A program made the position numbers and the translations under genes. Below are positions 9,790-17,548 of a stretch of 64,000 nt of DNA, piece after piece (position 1 is the first letter of the stretch; each line of letters starts with the position of its first letter). A model generated the notes under the pieces. That model was not told where the DNA came from. It searched no databases and worked only from the letters and a program-made list of their open reading frames with translations. The stretch covers positions 4,022,501-4,086,500 of the forward strand of contig NZ_FNTF01000002.1 of the NCBI RefSeq assembly GCF_900105495.1, written 5' to 3'. The DNA is from Pseudomonas frederiksbergensis (GTDB lineage Bacteria > Pseudomonadota > Gammaproteobacteria > Pseudomonadales > Pseudomonadaceae).

Positions 9790-10248
9790 ATGCCTGTTTG
9801 TATAAATGCGGGACAGGTACGTCTTGGTCGCTTTTCTGAGTCAGGGCGCATTTATTTGCTAACGGTTGTCGTTGATCAGCGGCAGCCGTTTTTTGTTGAT
9901 TGGCAATTGGGTAGGTTGGTCGTACGAGAGTTGCGTCAGGCACAGGAGGAGGGTTGGGGCGACTTTCTAACGTGGGTTGTGATGCCGGATCACATGCACT
10001 GTTTGGTACAGCTGCGAGACAAAACGCTGGCGGAGCTGATGTGCCGAATCAAATCCCGCAGTAGCTTGGCGGTCAATCAGGCTCTAGGGCGGCGAGGGCG
10101 GATGTGGCAGAAGGGTTACCACGATCGTGCGGTTCGGAGGGAGGACGATGTGAAAGCGCTTGCGCGGTATGTCGTAGCTAATCCGATCCGGGCGGGACTG
10201 GTGACGCGGGTTCATGATTATCCGCTGTGGGATGCGTGTTGGTTGTGA
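9790..10248 (+). CDS. REP-associated tyrosine transposase (RAYT)
   Basis: A 152-residue single-copy-type relative of IS200/IS605 TnpA (Y1 family). RAYTs nick and join REP/REPIN DNA and are thought to disperse these repeats. The HUH-type metal motif appears as DHMHCLVQL near residue 66, and the catalytic tyrosine lies in QKGYHDRAVR near 115, in the order expected for RAYTs. A strong AGGAGG precedes the ATG. It is flanked on its 3' side by an inverted pair of REP sequences of the same family as the REPINs at 17.3 and 20.5 kb, supporting a cognate relationship. The gene looks intact. Confidence 0.93.
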   Translation: MPVCINAGQVRLGRFSESGRIYLLTVVVDQRQPFFVDWQLGRLVVRELRQAQEEGWGDFLTWVVMPDHMHCLVQLRDKTLAELMCRIKSRSSLAVNQALGRRGRMWQKGYHDRAVRREDDVKALARYVVANPIRAGLVTRVHDYPLWDACWL

Positions 10249-10257
10249 GTATCTGAC

Positions 10258-10364
10258 GACTGCTGCGCAGCCGAACGCAGCCTTCGGCAGCTGCTACAGG
10301 TTTTGTGTACACCGCAATCCTCGTAGCAGCTGGCGCAGCCTGCGTTCGGCTGCGAAGCAGTCGC
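10258..10364. repeat. Inverted pair of REP sequences beside the RAYT gene
   Basis: Two REP units of about 41-44 bp face each other across about 22 bp. The left unit runs CGACTGCTGCGCAGCC to GCTGCTACAGG and the right unit GTAGCAGCTGGCGCAGCC to GAAGCAGTCG. The conserved GTAG ends point inward, opposite to the two REPINs in the protease cluster. Each unit contains its own GC-rich hairpin around the sequence CGTTCGGCTGCG. Confidence 0.9.
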
Positions 10365-10366
10365 CA

Positions 10367-10726
10367 AAATCTTTAATCCAATGAAGATCCAACTGATATC
10401 AATGCGCTGGCACTTATATTAATAAGTTCAGCAAAGTGAGACCCCGTCGACAAAAAAGTAACTTACCTCTATTTAATAATTAAATAACAAATCGTCAGAC
10501 GATTTGCGCAAACCGCCATCTAACAAACAATATTTCGACAGCGCAGGCATTGTTTCCGGGTACTTGCAGGAACAACTCAATTTGACGTCAAAAAAAATGT
10601 AGACGTTTGATTTCGAATTGTGTCAGTTTTCTTTCGCCTTCATTGGACGAGTGATAGGACGATCTCGCCAGAGATTGTCGCTGTCTGACAAAAAACTGTT
10701 CCATAGCTAAACAAGGAAGTGTGTTT
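10367..10726 (+). promoter_or_regulatory. AT-rich upstream region of aprA with three perfect palindromes
   Basis: This 360-bp gene-free stretch is markedly AT-rich compared with its surroundings. It contains the perfect palindromes ATTTAATAATTAAAT (10471-10485), AAATCGTCAGACGATTT (10489-10505) and TTTGACGTCAAA (10581-10592), candidate operators. The aprA ribosome-binding site CAAGGAAG (10712-10719) also fits the A-N-GGA motif bound by RsmA/CsrA, consistent with known Gac/Rsm control of this protease in fluorescent pseudomonads. No confident -35/-10 pair was identified. Confidence 0.6.
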
Positions 10727-12184
10727 ATGTCGAAAGTAAAAGACAACGCTATTGATACCGCCGAACAGGCATTCCAGCCACTGCAAGCATTGGCTGCATC
10801 CAGTTCTGCGTTCAACCAGATCAATAGCTTCAGCCATCAGTATGATCGGGGCGGTAACCTCATGGTCAATGGCAAACCCTCATTCTCCGTCGACCAGGCA
10901 GCCACCCAGTTGCTGCGCGATGGCGCTGCCTACCAGGACAAGGACGGCAGCGGCAAAATCGAACTCACCTACACGTTCCTGACCTCGGCGTCGTCGAGCA
11001 CCATGAACAAGCACGGGATTACCGGGTTCAGCCAGTTCAGCGCTCAGCAGAAAGCCCAGGCCGTGCTGGCCATGCAATCCTGGGCCGATGTGGCCAATGT
11101 CACGTTCACCGACAAGGCCACGGGCGGCGACGCTCATATGACCTTCGGCAACTACAGCGGTGGCCAGGATGGCGCAGCGGCATTCGCTTATCTGCCGGGC
11201 ACCGGTGCTGGTTATGACGGTACTTCGTGGTATCTGACGGGCAGTGGCTATAACGTCAACAAGACGCCGGACCTGAACAACTACGGGCGTCAGACCCTGA
11301 CCCACGAAATCGGTCATTCCCTGGGCCTGGCCCACCCTGGCGACTACAACGCCGGCGAAGGTGCTCCGACCTACAACGACGCTTCCTACGGGCAAGACAC
11401 CCGCGGTTACAGCGTCATGAGCTACTGGAGTGAAAGCAATACCAGCCAGAACTTCAGCAAGGGCGGCGTCGAAACCTATTCGTCCGGCCCGCTGATGGAC
11501 GATATCGCCGCCATCCAGAAGCTCTACGGCGCCAACACCACCACCCGTACCGGTGACACCACTTACGGCTTCAACTCCAACGCCGGACGGGACTTCCTGA
11601 GCGCGGCTTCGTCGTCGGACAAGGTTGTGTTTTCGGTATGGGATGCGGGCGGCAAGGACACCCTGGACTTCTCCGGTTTTACCCAAAACCAGAAGATCAA
11701 CCTGAATGAGGCCTCGTTCTCCGACGTTGGCGGCATGGTGGGTAACGTGTCCATCGCCAAGGGCGTCACCGTCGAAAACGCTATCGGCGGTTCGGGCAGC
11801 GACCTGCTGATCGGCAACAGTGTGTCCAACGAACTGAAGGGCGGTGCCGGCAACGACATTCTCTTCGGCGCGGGCGGCGCGGACAAACTGTGGGGTGGCG
11901 CCGGTTCGGACACCTTCGTGTTCGCCGCCAGCAGCGATTCCAAACCCGGTGCTATCGACCAGATCCTCGATTTTGTCAGCGGCCTGGACAAGATTGACCT
12001 GACCGGCATCACCAACGGCGCGGGCCTGCATTTCGTGAACTCGTTCACCGGTGCGGCAGGCGATGCAGTGTTGACCTCTTCGGGCGGCAACAGCCTGTTG
12101 TCGGTGGACTTCTCTGGGCACGGCGTGGCTGATTTCATGGTCAGCACCGTGGGCCAGGCGGCTTACTCCGACATCGCTGCGTAA
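10727..12184 (+). CDS. aprA: Serralysin-family alkaline metalloprotease AprA/AprX
   Basis: A secreted zinc endopeptidase of 485 residues, the major heat-stable exoprotease of fluorescent pseudomonads. The metzincin zinc site [11 protein letters not shown] is at residues 193-203 and the Met-turn at YSVMSYW. The C-terminal part holds RTX calcium-binding nonapeptides ([30 protein letters not shown]) and a hydrophobic extreme C-terminus typical of type I secretion signals. As expected there is no N-terminal signal peptide. The start at 10727 follows AAGGAAG with seven bases spacing. It is the first gene of the cluster and is followed by its inhibitor and exporter genes. Confidence 0.97.
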   Translation: MSKVKDNAIDTAEQAFQPLQALAASSSAFNQINSFSHQYDRGGNLMVNGKPSFSVDQAATQLLRDGAAYQDKDGSGKIELTYTFLTSASSSTMNKHGITGFSQFSAQQKAQAVLAMQSWADVANVTFTDKATGGDAHMTFGNYSGGQDGAAAFAYLPGTGAGYDGTSWYLTGSGYNVNKTPDLNNYGRQTLTHEIGHSLGLAHPGDYNAGEGAPTYNDASYGQDTRGYSVMSYWSESNTSQNFSKGGVETYSSGPLMDDIAAIQKLYGANTTTRTGDTTYGFNSNAGRDFLSAASSSDKVVFSVWDAGGKDTLDFSGFTQNQKINLNEASFSDVGGMVGNVSIAKGVTVENAIGGSGSDLLIGNSVSNELKGGAGNDILFGAGGADKLWGGAGSDTFVFAASSDSKPGAIDQILDFVSGLDKIDLTGITNGAGLHFVNSFTGAAGDAVLTSSGGNSLLSVDFSGHGVADFMVSTVGQAAYSDIAA

Positions 12185-12251
12185 TGTGAGGTGAAAAGGA
12201 GGGCGGCGCAGACGCGCTGCTCTCTGGGCCTTGATCGGAGTAAAGCGCCTT

Positions 12252-12677
12252 ATGATCCACAACGGCTTCACTGACAGAACAACCGCGTGGCTATTGGCGA
12301 CGTTCATGATGATTTTTGGAGATGTAGCCATGGCGAGCAGCCTGAAATTAGCAGACCCCTCGGAACTGGCCGGCAAATGGCAGGCGACCCTGAGCGCCAA
12401 AGATGACTCGCCAGAGTCCCTGGCGTTGCAGGACAAACCGTCCAATGTCTGCGTCATCGACTTTCAACCGCAACAGACGCTGGGTGCGGGCGCCGATTGT
12501 CTCAGCGCCTGGCTGGACGGCGAATCTGCGATTGGCTGGTTCCCTGAGCCGGATGGCCTGGCAATCACCGGCAAAGAAGGTTCGAAGGTTCTATTTCTCA
12601 GCCGCCAACGTGATGGATCGTATAAAGCCACATTGAAATCCGATCTGGTCATAACACTTGTGCGTCAGGTGCAATAA
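12252..12677 (+). CDS. inh: Periplasmic alkaline protease inhibitor (Inh/AprI)
   Basis: A 141-residue exported inhibitor that binds the AprA active site and protects the producing cell's periplasm. A signal peptide (TTAWLLATFMMIFGDVAMA) precedes a mature beta-barrel domain beginning SSLKLADPSELAGKW, the AprI/Inh signature. Two cysteines (in NVCVIDF and ADCLSAW) can form the conserved disulfide. The ATG at 12252 follows GGAG; a TTG at 12231 is an alternative but adds residues before the signal peptide. It lies 67 bp after aprA with no terminator between, so it is probably cotranscribed. Confidence 0.92.
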   Translation: MIHNGFTDRTTAWLLATFMMIFGDVAMASSLKLADPSELAGKWQATLSAKDDSPESLALQDKPSNVCVIDFQPQQTLGAGADCLSAWLDGESAIGWFPEPDGLAITGKEGSKVLFLSRQRDGSYKATLKSDLVITLVRQVQ

Positions 12678-12865
12678 CACGATTCAAACATAACGCTTGT
12701 CATGGTTGGCATAAGCACCACCCAACTAGTGGCAGCGTTCTGTCGCCCACAGAAAGTTGTTATTAGTTTGTAAGCGCTACCGCAAGGCCTATATCCGCCC
12801 CAGTGCGGACAGTTAATGGAAACTTCGCCAGAAGAAGGCGAGGAAGAACACCTCAGGAATAACCC

Positions 12866-14641
12866 ATGAAGATGGCAAAGAGTCCGGCCAGCGCTCCCTT
12901 GTTCAAAGCATTGGGCGACTACAAGAGCATCCTGATCAGCATCGGTTGTTTTACCGCGTTAATAAACGTGCTGATGCTGGTTCCGTCGATTTACATGCTT
13001 CAGGTCTACGACCGCGTGCTGTCTTCGCAAAATGAAACCACCCTGGCGATGCTGTCGTTGATGGTGGTCGGGTTCTTTGCCTTCATCGGTCTGCTTGAGA
13101 TCGTGCGCAGCTTTATCGTTATCCGCATCGGCAGCCAACTGGAGCGCCGCTTCAACCTGCGGGTTTATCAGGCCGCCTTCGAGCGCAACCTGTTTCGGGG
13201 CGAGGGCAACGCCGGGCAAGCGTTGGGGGACTTGACGCAAATTCGCCAATTCGTCACCGGTCCCGCGCTGTTTGCCTTCTTCGATGCGCCGTGGTTTCCG
13301 GTCTATCTGTTCGTGATCTACCTGTTCAATGTCTGGCTCGGCGTGTTTGCGACAGTGGGCACGGTGCTGTTGATCGGCCTTGCGTGCCTCAACGAGGCAA
13401 TGACCAAAAAGCCCCTGGGCGACGCCGCCGGTTTTTCCCAGAAATCCAGCCAACTGGCCACCAGTCACCTGCACAACGCCGAAACCATTCAGGCCATGGG
13501 CATGCTCGGGGTATTGCGTACACGTTGGTTTCAGGTCCATTCACGTTTCCTCGGCTTGCAGAACCAGGCCAGCGACACCGGTGCCGTCATCAGCTCCCTG
13601 AGCAAAACCCTGCGCCTGTGCCTGCAATCGTTGGTGCTGGGGTTGGGGGCACTGCTGGTGATCCAGGGTGATATGACGGCCGGAATGATGATTGCCGGTT
13701 CCATTCTGATGGGCCGCGTCCTGAGCCCCATCGATCAGTTGATCGCCGTGTGGAAGCAGTGGAGCGGCGCCAAGCTCGCTTACCGTCGTCTTGATTCGTT
13801 GCTGCAAGCCTTTCCACCGAGTGACGAGGCCATGGCGCTGCCGGCGCCGAAAGGCCAGATCGCGTTCGAGCAGGTCAGCGCCGCGCCACCTGGGCAACGG
13901 GCCGCCACGCTGCATTTGGTCAATTTCAGCCTCGGTGCAGGGGAAGTGCTCGGCGTGCTCGGCGCCTCCGGCTCCGGGAAATCGACATTGGCCCGGGTAC
14001 TCGTTGGCGTCTGGCCGACCCTGGGTGGCACGGTGCGGCTCGACGGCGCGGACATTCATCGCTGGAACCGCGACGATCTTGGCCCCTACATCGGTTATCT
14101 GCCGCAAGACATCGAGCTGTTCAGCGGCAGCATCGCCGAAAACATCGCCCGGTTCAGCGAGGCGGACCCGCAGAAAGTCGTTCAAGCCGCGCAGCAGGCC
14201 GGCGTTCACGAACTGATTCTGCGCATGCCGCAAGGCTATGACACCGTGCTCGGCGAGGACGGCAGCGGCTTGTCCGGGGGACAGAAGCAGCGCGTGGCCC
14301 TTGCGCGTGCGTTGTATGGCAACCCGCGCCTGGTGGTGCTGGATGAACCCAATTCCAACCTCGACACCGTGGGCGAAGCCGCATTGGCCAGTGCCATTGC
14401 GCAAATGAAAGCCCAAGGCACCAGCGTGATTCTGGTGACCCATCGCTCCTCGGCACTGGCCCAGGCCGACAAGCTGCTGGTGCTCAACGAAGGACGCCTG
14501 CAAGCCTTCGGCGCCAGCCAGGACGTGCTCAAGGCACTCGCCGCCAATCAGGAGCAGCCGCGGGAGAAAACCGCGCCAGCACCGGGCGGGCTCAGCATGA
14601 GCCGGCAGTATCAGCCCTCGACAAGGAATTCGGGCGTATGA
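12866..14641 (+). CDS. aprD: Type I secretion ABC transporter AprD
   Basis: Inner-membrane ABC exporter of 591 residues that energises secretion of AprA and probably of both RTX lipases. The N-terminal half holds the ABC-type transmembrane domain (first segments SILISIGCFTALINVLMLV and FFAFIGLLEIVRSFIVI). The nucleotide-binding domain has Walker A GASGSGKST near residue 370, the signature LSGGQKQRVALARAL and Walker B LVVLDEPNSNLD. Its length and the absence of a C39 peptidase domain fit the PrtD/AprD subfamily. CAGGAA precedes the ATG. Its stop overlaps the aprE start by four bases (ATGA), implying coupled translation. Confidence 0.96.
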   Translation: MKMAKSPASAPLFKALGDYKSILISIGCFTALINVLMLVPSIYMLQVYDRVLSSQNETTLAMLSLMVVGFFAFIGLLEIVRSFIVIRIGSQLERRFNLRVYQAAFERNLFRGEGNAGQALGDLTQIRQFVTGPALFAFFDAPWFPVYLFVIYLFNVWLGVFATVGTVLLIGLACLNEAMTKKPLGDAAGFSQKSSQLATSHLHNAETIQAMGMLGVLRTRWFQVHSRFLGLQNQASDTGAVISSLSKTLRLCLQSLVLGLGALLVIQGDMTAGMMIAGSILMGRVLSPIDQLIAVWKQWSGAKLAYRRLDSLLQAFPPSDEAMALPAPKGQIAFEQVSAAPPGQRAATLHLVNFSLGAGEVLGVLGASGSGKSTLARVLVGVWPTLGGTVRLDGADIHRWNRDDLGPYIGYLPQDIELFSGSIAENIARFSEADPQKVVQAAQQAGVHELILRMPQGYDTVLGEDGSGLSGGQKQRVALARALYGNPRLVVLDEPNSNLDTVGEAALASAIAQMKAQGTSVILVTHRSSALAQADKLLVLNEGRLQAFGASQDVLKALAANQEQPREKTAPAPGGLSMSRQYQPSTRNSGV

Positions 14642-15972
14642 GCAACATCAGCGAAGCCACCATGGAACATGACTACATCGCCGAACGCCCTGAGCGCGAC
14701 GCGCGTTTCTTTGTCCGCATGGGCTGGATTCTGGCGATCGTCGGCGCCGGCAGTTTCTTCACCTGGGCCAGTCTCGCGCCGCTTGACCAAGGCATTCCCG
14801 TGCAAGGCACGGTCGTGGTGTCGGGCAAGCGCAAAGCCGTGCAATCGATGAGCAGTGGCGTGGTCAGCCAGATTCTGGTGCGCGAGGGTCAAGTGGTGAA
14901 GCAGGGCCAGCCATTGTTCCAGCTCGACCAGACCCAAGTCGCCGCGGACGTGCAATCGCTGCAAGCGCAATACCGCATGGCCTGGGCCAGTCTGGCGCGG
15001 TGGCAGAGTGAACGGGACAACCTCAAGCAAGTGAGTTTCCCTGCTGAACTAAGCAACAACCCCGACCCGCGCCTGGCCTTGGTGCTGGAAGGTCAACGGC
15101 AGTTGTTCAGCAGCCGCCGTGAAGCGTTTTCCCGCGAGCAGGCGGCCTTGCGCGCCAGCATCGAAGGCGCCAGCGCGCAGCTGGCCGGCATGCGCCGCGC
15201 CCGCACGGACTTGACGGCCCAGGCCAGCTCTCTGCAACAACAGCTGAGCAACCTTCAGCCCCTGGCGGACAACGGCTACATCCCACGCAATCGGTTGATG
15301 GAGTACCAGCGTCAGCTGTCGCAGGTTCAGCAACAACTGGCGGAAAACAGCGGCGACAGCGGCCGTGTGGAGCAGGGCATCCTCGAATCGCGGCTGAAAC
15401 TGCAACAGCACATCGAGGAATACCAGAAAGAAGTCCGCACCCAACTGGCCGATGCGCAATTGAAAAGCGTGACGCTGGAGGAGCAGCTGACCTCCGCCGG
15501 GTTCGATCTGCAGCACAGCGAGATCATCGCCACCGCCGATGGCATTGCGGTCAACCTCGGGGTTCACACCGTGGGCGCGGTGGTGCGTCAGGGCGAAACC
15601 TTGCTGGAGATCGTGCCTCAGGGGACGAGCCTGGAGGTGGAAGGGCACCTGCCGGTCAACCTGGTCGACAAGGTTGGCACGCACTTGCCGGTGGACATTC
15701 TGTTCACGGCGTTCAACCAGAGCCGCACGCCGCGCGTGCCCGGCGAAGTCAGCCTGATTTCCGCCGACCAGATGATCGACGAGAAAACCGGTGCGCCGTA
15801 TTACGTACTGCGCAGCAGCGTCAGTGACCAGGCCATGGAAAAACTCAACGGCCTGGTGATCAAGCCTGGCATGCCGGCGGAAATGTTCGTGCGCACCGGC
15901 GAACGTTCACTCCTCAACTATTTGTTCAAGCCGCTGCTCGACCGGGCAGGTTCCGCGTTGACTGAGGAATAA
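14638..15972 (+). CDS. aprE: Type I secretion membrane-fusion protein AprE
   Basis: HlyD-family periplasmic adaptor of 444 residues linking AprD to AprF. One N-terminal membrane anchor (GWILAIVGAGSFFTWASLA, about residues 28-46) precedes a barrel/lipoyl half-motif (GTVVVSGKRKAVQSMSSGVV), a long coiled-coil hairpin rich in Gln and Leu (about 100-290), and the second lipoyl and barrel segments ending in the HlyD signature PGMPAEMFVRTGERSLLNYL. The ATGA overlap with aprD and the two-base gap to aprF mark a tight operon. Confidence 0.96.
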   Translation: MSNISEATMEHDYIAERPERDARFFVRMGWILAIVGAGSFFTWASLAPLDQGIPVQGTVVVSGKRKAVQSMSSGVVSQILVREGQVVKQGQPLFQLDQTQVAADVQSLQAQYRMAWASLARWQSERDNLKQVSFPAELSNNPDPRLALVLEGQRQLFSSRREAFSREQAALRASIEGASAQLAGMRRARTDLTAQASSLQQQLSNLQPLADNGYIPRNRLMEYQRQLSQVQQQLAENSGDSGRVEQGILESRLKLQQHIEEYQKEVRTQLADAQLKSVTLEEQLTSAGFDLQHSEIIATADGIAVNLGVHTVGAVVRQGETLLEIVPQGTSLEVEGHLPVNLVDKVGTHLPVDILFTAFNQSRTPRVPGEVSLISADQMIDEKTGAPYYVLRSSVSDQAMEKLNGLVIKPGMPAEMFVRTGERSLLNYLFKPLLDRAGSALTEE

Positions 15973-15974
15973 GG

Positions 15975-17336
15975 ATGTTCCGCTGTATGAATAAGTTTTC
16001 CATGCTCGCAGCGACCCTGGCGTTGCTGACCTGCAACAGTGTGCTGGCGATGGGACCGTTCGACATCTACGAACAAGCATTGCGCAATGATCCGGTGTTT
16101 CTCGGCGCCATCAAGGAACGCGATGCCGGCCTAGAAAACCGCGCCATTGGCCGCGCCGGGCTGTTGCCCAGGATCGGTTACAACTACAACAAGGGGCGCA
16201 ACTCCTCCAAGGCCACCGCCCTCAATGAGCGCGGGCAGAACCGTACCGATGACCGCAACTACAGCAGTTACGGCTCGACCCTGACCCTGCAACAACCGTT
16301 GCTCGACTACGAGGCTTACGCGTCGTACCGCAAAGGCGTGGCGCAGTCGCTGTTTGCCGACGAAGCCTTTCGCGGCAAGAGCCAGGAGTTGCTGGTTCGG
16401 GTGCTGGAGCATTACACCCAGGCGCTGTTCGCTCAGGATCAGATTGACATCGCGCAAGCCAAGAAAAAGGCTTTCGAGCAACAGTTCCAGCAGAACGAAC
16501 ACATGTTCCGCCAGGGCGAGGGCACGCGCACCGACATCCTTGAGGCCGAGTCCCGCTATGAACTGGCCACGGCCGAGGAAATAGAAGCCCGTGATGAGCA
16601 GGACGCGTCGTTACGAGAGCTGGGCGCGTTGATTGGCGTGCCGGCGATCAACATTGGGGATTTGGCGCCGCTGGATCAGAGTTTCCAGACGTTCACCCTG
16701 CAGCCGGCCAATTACGACACCTGGCACGAGATGGCCGTGGCCAACAACCCGAACCTGGCGTCGCAGCGCCATGCCGTGGAAGTCGCGCGTTATGAAGTCG
16801 AACGCAACCGCGCCGGGCACCTGCCCAAAGTCAGCGCCTACGCCTCGGTGCGCCAGAACGAGTCGGAAAGCGGCAACACCTACAACCAGCGTTACGACAC
16901 CAACACCATCGGCATCGAAGTCAACGTGCCGCTGTATGCCGGAGGCGGGGTATCCGCCTCGACTCGCCAGGCCAGCCGCACCATGGAGCAGGCCGAGTAC
17001 GAACTGGACGGCAAGACCCGGGAAACGTTGATTGAACTGCGCCGCCAGTTCAGCGCCTGCCTGTCGGGTGTGAACAAGTTGCGGGCTTATCAGAAAGCCC
17101 TGAAGTCTGCCGAAGCGCTGGTGATTTCAACCAGGCAAAGCATTTTGGGCGGCGAGCGCGTCAACCTCGACGCATTAAATGCAGAACAACAACTATTTAC
17201 CACCCGCCGCGATCTGGCACAGGCACGCTACGACTACTTGATGGCCTGGACCAAGTTGCATTACTACGCCGGGACGTTGAATGAGCAGGATTTGGCCAAG
17301 GTTGACGAGGCGTTCGGCCAAGGCCCGAGGAGTTAA
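15975..17336 (+). CDS. aprF: TolC-family outer membrane channel AprF
   Basis: Outer-membrane exit duct of the AprDEF exporter, 453 residues. The signal peptide (FSMLAATLALLTCNSVLA) ends before MGPFDIYEQALRNDPVF, the typical start of TolC/OMF proteins. Two OEP repeats follow, with long amphipathic helices and the strand segment IGIEVNVPLYAGGGVSAS near residue 310. It starts two bases after aprE and closes the exporter operon. The next feature downstream is a REPIN, which may stabilise the 3' end or separate expression of prtA. Confidence 0.95.
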   Translation: MFRCMNKFSMLAATLALLTCNSVLAMGPFDIYEQALRNDPVFLGAIKERDAGLENRAIGRAGLLPRIGYNYNKGRNSSKATALNERGQNRTDDRNYSSYGSTLTLQQPLLDYEAYASYRKGVAQSLFADEAFRGKSQELLVRVLEHYTQALFAQDQIDIAQAKKKAFEQQFQQNEHMFRQGEGTRTDILEAESRYELATAEEIEARDEQDASLRELGALIGVPAINIGDLAPLDQSFQTFTLQPANYDTWHEMAVANNPNLASQRHAVEVARYEVERNRAGHLPKVSAYASVRQNESESGNTYNQRYDTNTIGIEVNVPLYAGGGVSASTRQASRTMEQAEYELDGKTRETLIELRRQFSACLSGVNKLRAYQKALKSAEALVISTRQSILGGERVNLDALNAEQQLFTTRRDLAQARYDYLMAWTKLHYYAGTLNEQDLAKVDEAFGQGPRS

Positions 17337-17348
17337 TAAGTTGAACCT

Positions 17349-17479
17349 GTAGCAGCTGGCGAAGCCTGCGTTCGGCTGCGGAGCAGTCGTAAAACCTGAG
17401 TTCGCGGTCTTCCTGAAACACCGCGCCGTCTGAATTAACGACTGCTCCGCAGCCGAACGCAGGCTTCGCCAGCTGCTAC
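17349..17479. repeat. REPIN (131 bp) between aprF and prtA
   Basis: Two REP arms of the RAYT-associated family form a perfect inverted repeat: the arm from GTAGCAGCTGGCGAAGCC to GGAGCAGTCG is matched exactly by its reverse complement ending CTGCTAC. The GTAG ends point outward, the canonical REPIN orientation. The loop between arms is about 49 bp and itself partly self-complementary. The total length from GTAG to CTAC is 131 bp. Confidence 0.93.
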
Positions 17480-17548
17480 AGGGAGATGCGTTGCTGCCCG
17501 TTATGGGTAACCAGAATTCTAAAAACGCCAAAAAAGCGAGAAGTAAAC

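Noticed and set aside
8594..9943. A 449-codon minus-strand frame opposite the polyamine-binding protein
   Set aside because: Antisense to an unambiguous gene with signal peptide and extends over the start of the RAYT gene; no supporting motif.
10880..12457. A 525-codon minus-strand frame opposite aprA and inh
   Set aside because: It is antisense to two clearly identified genes, shows no family signature and no RBS.
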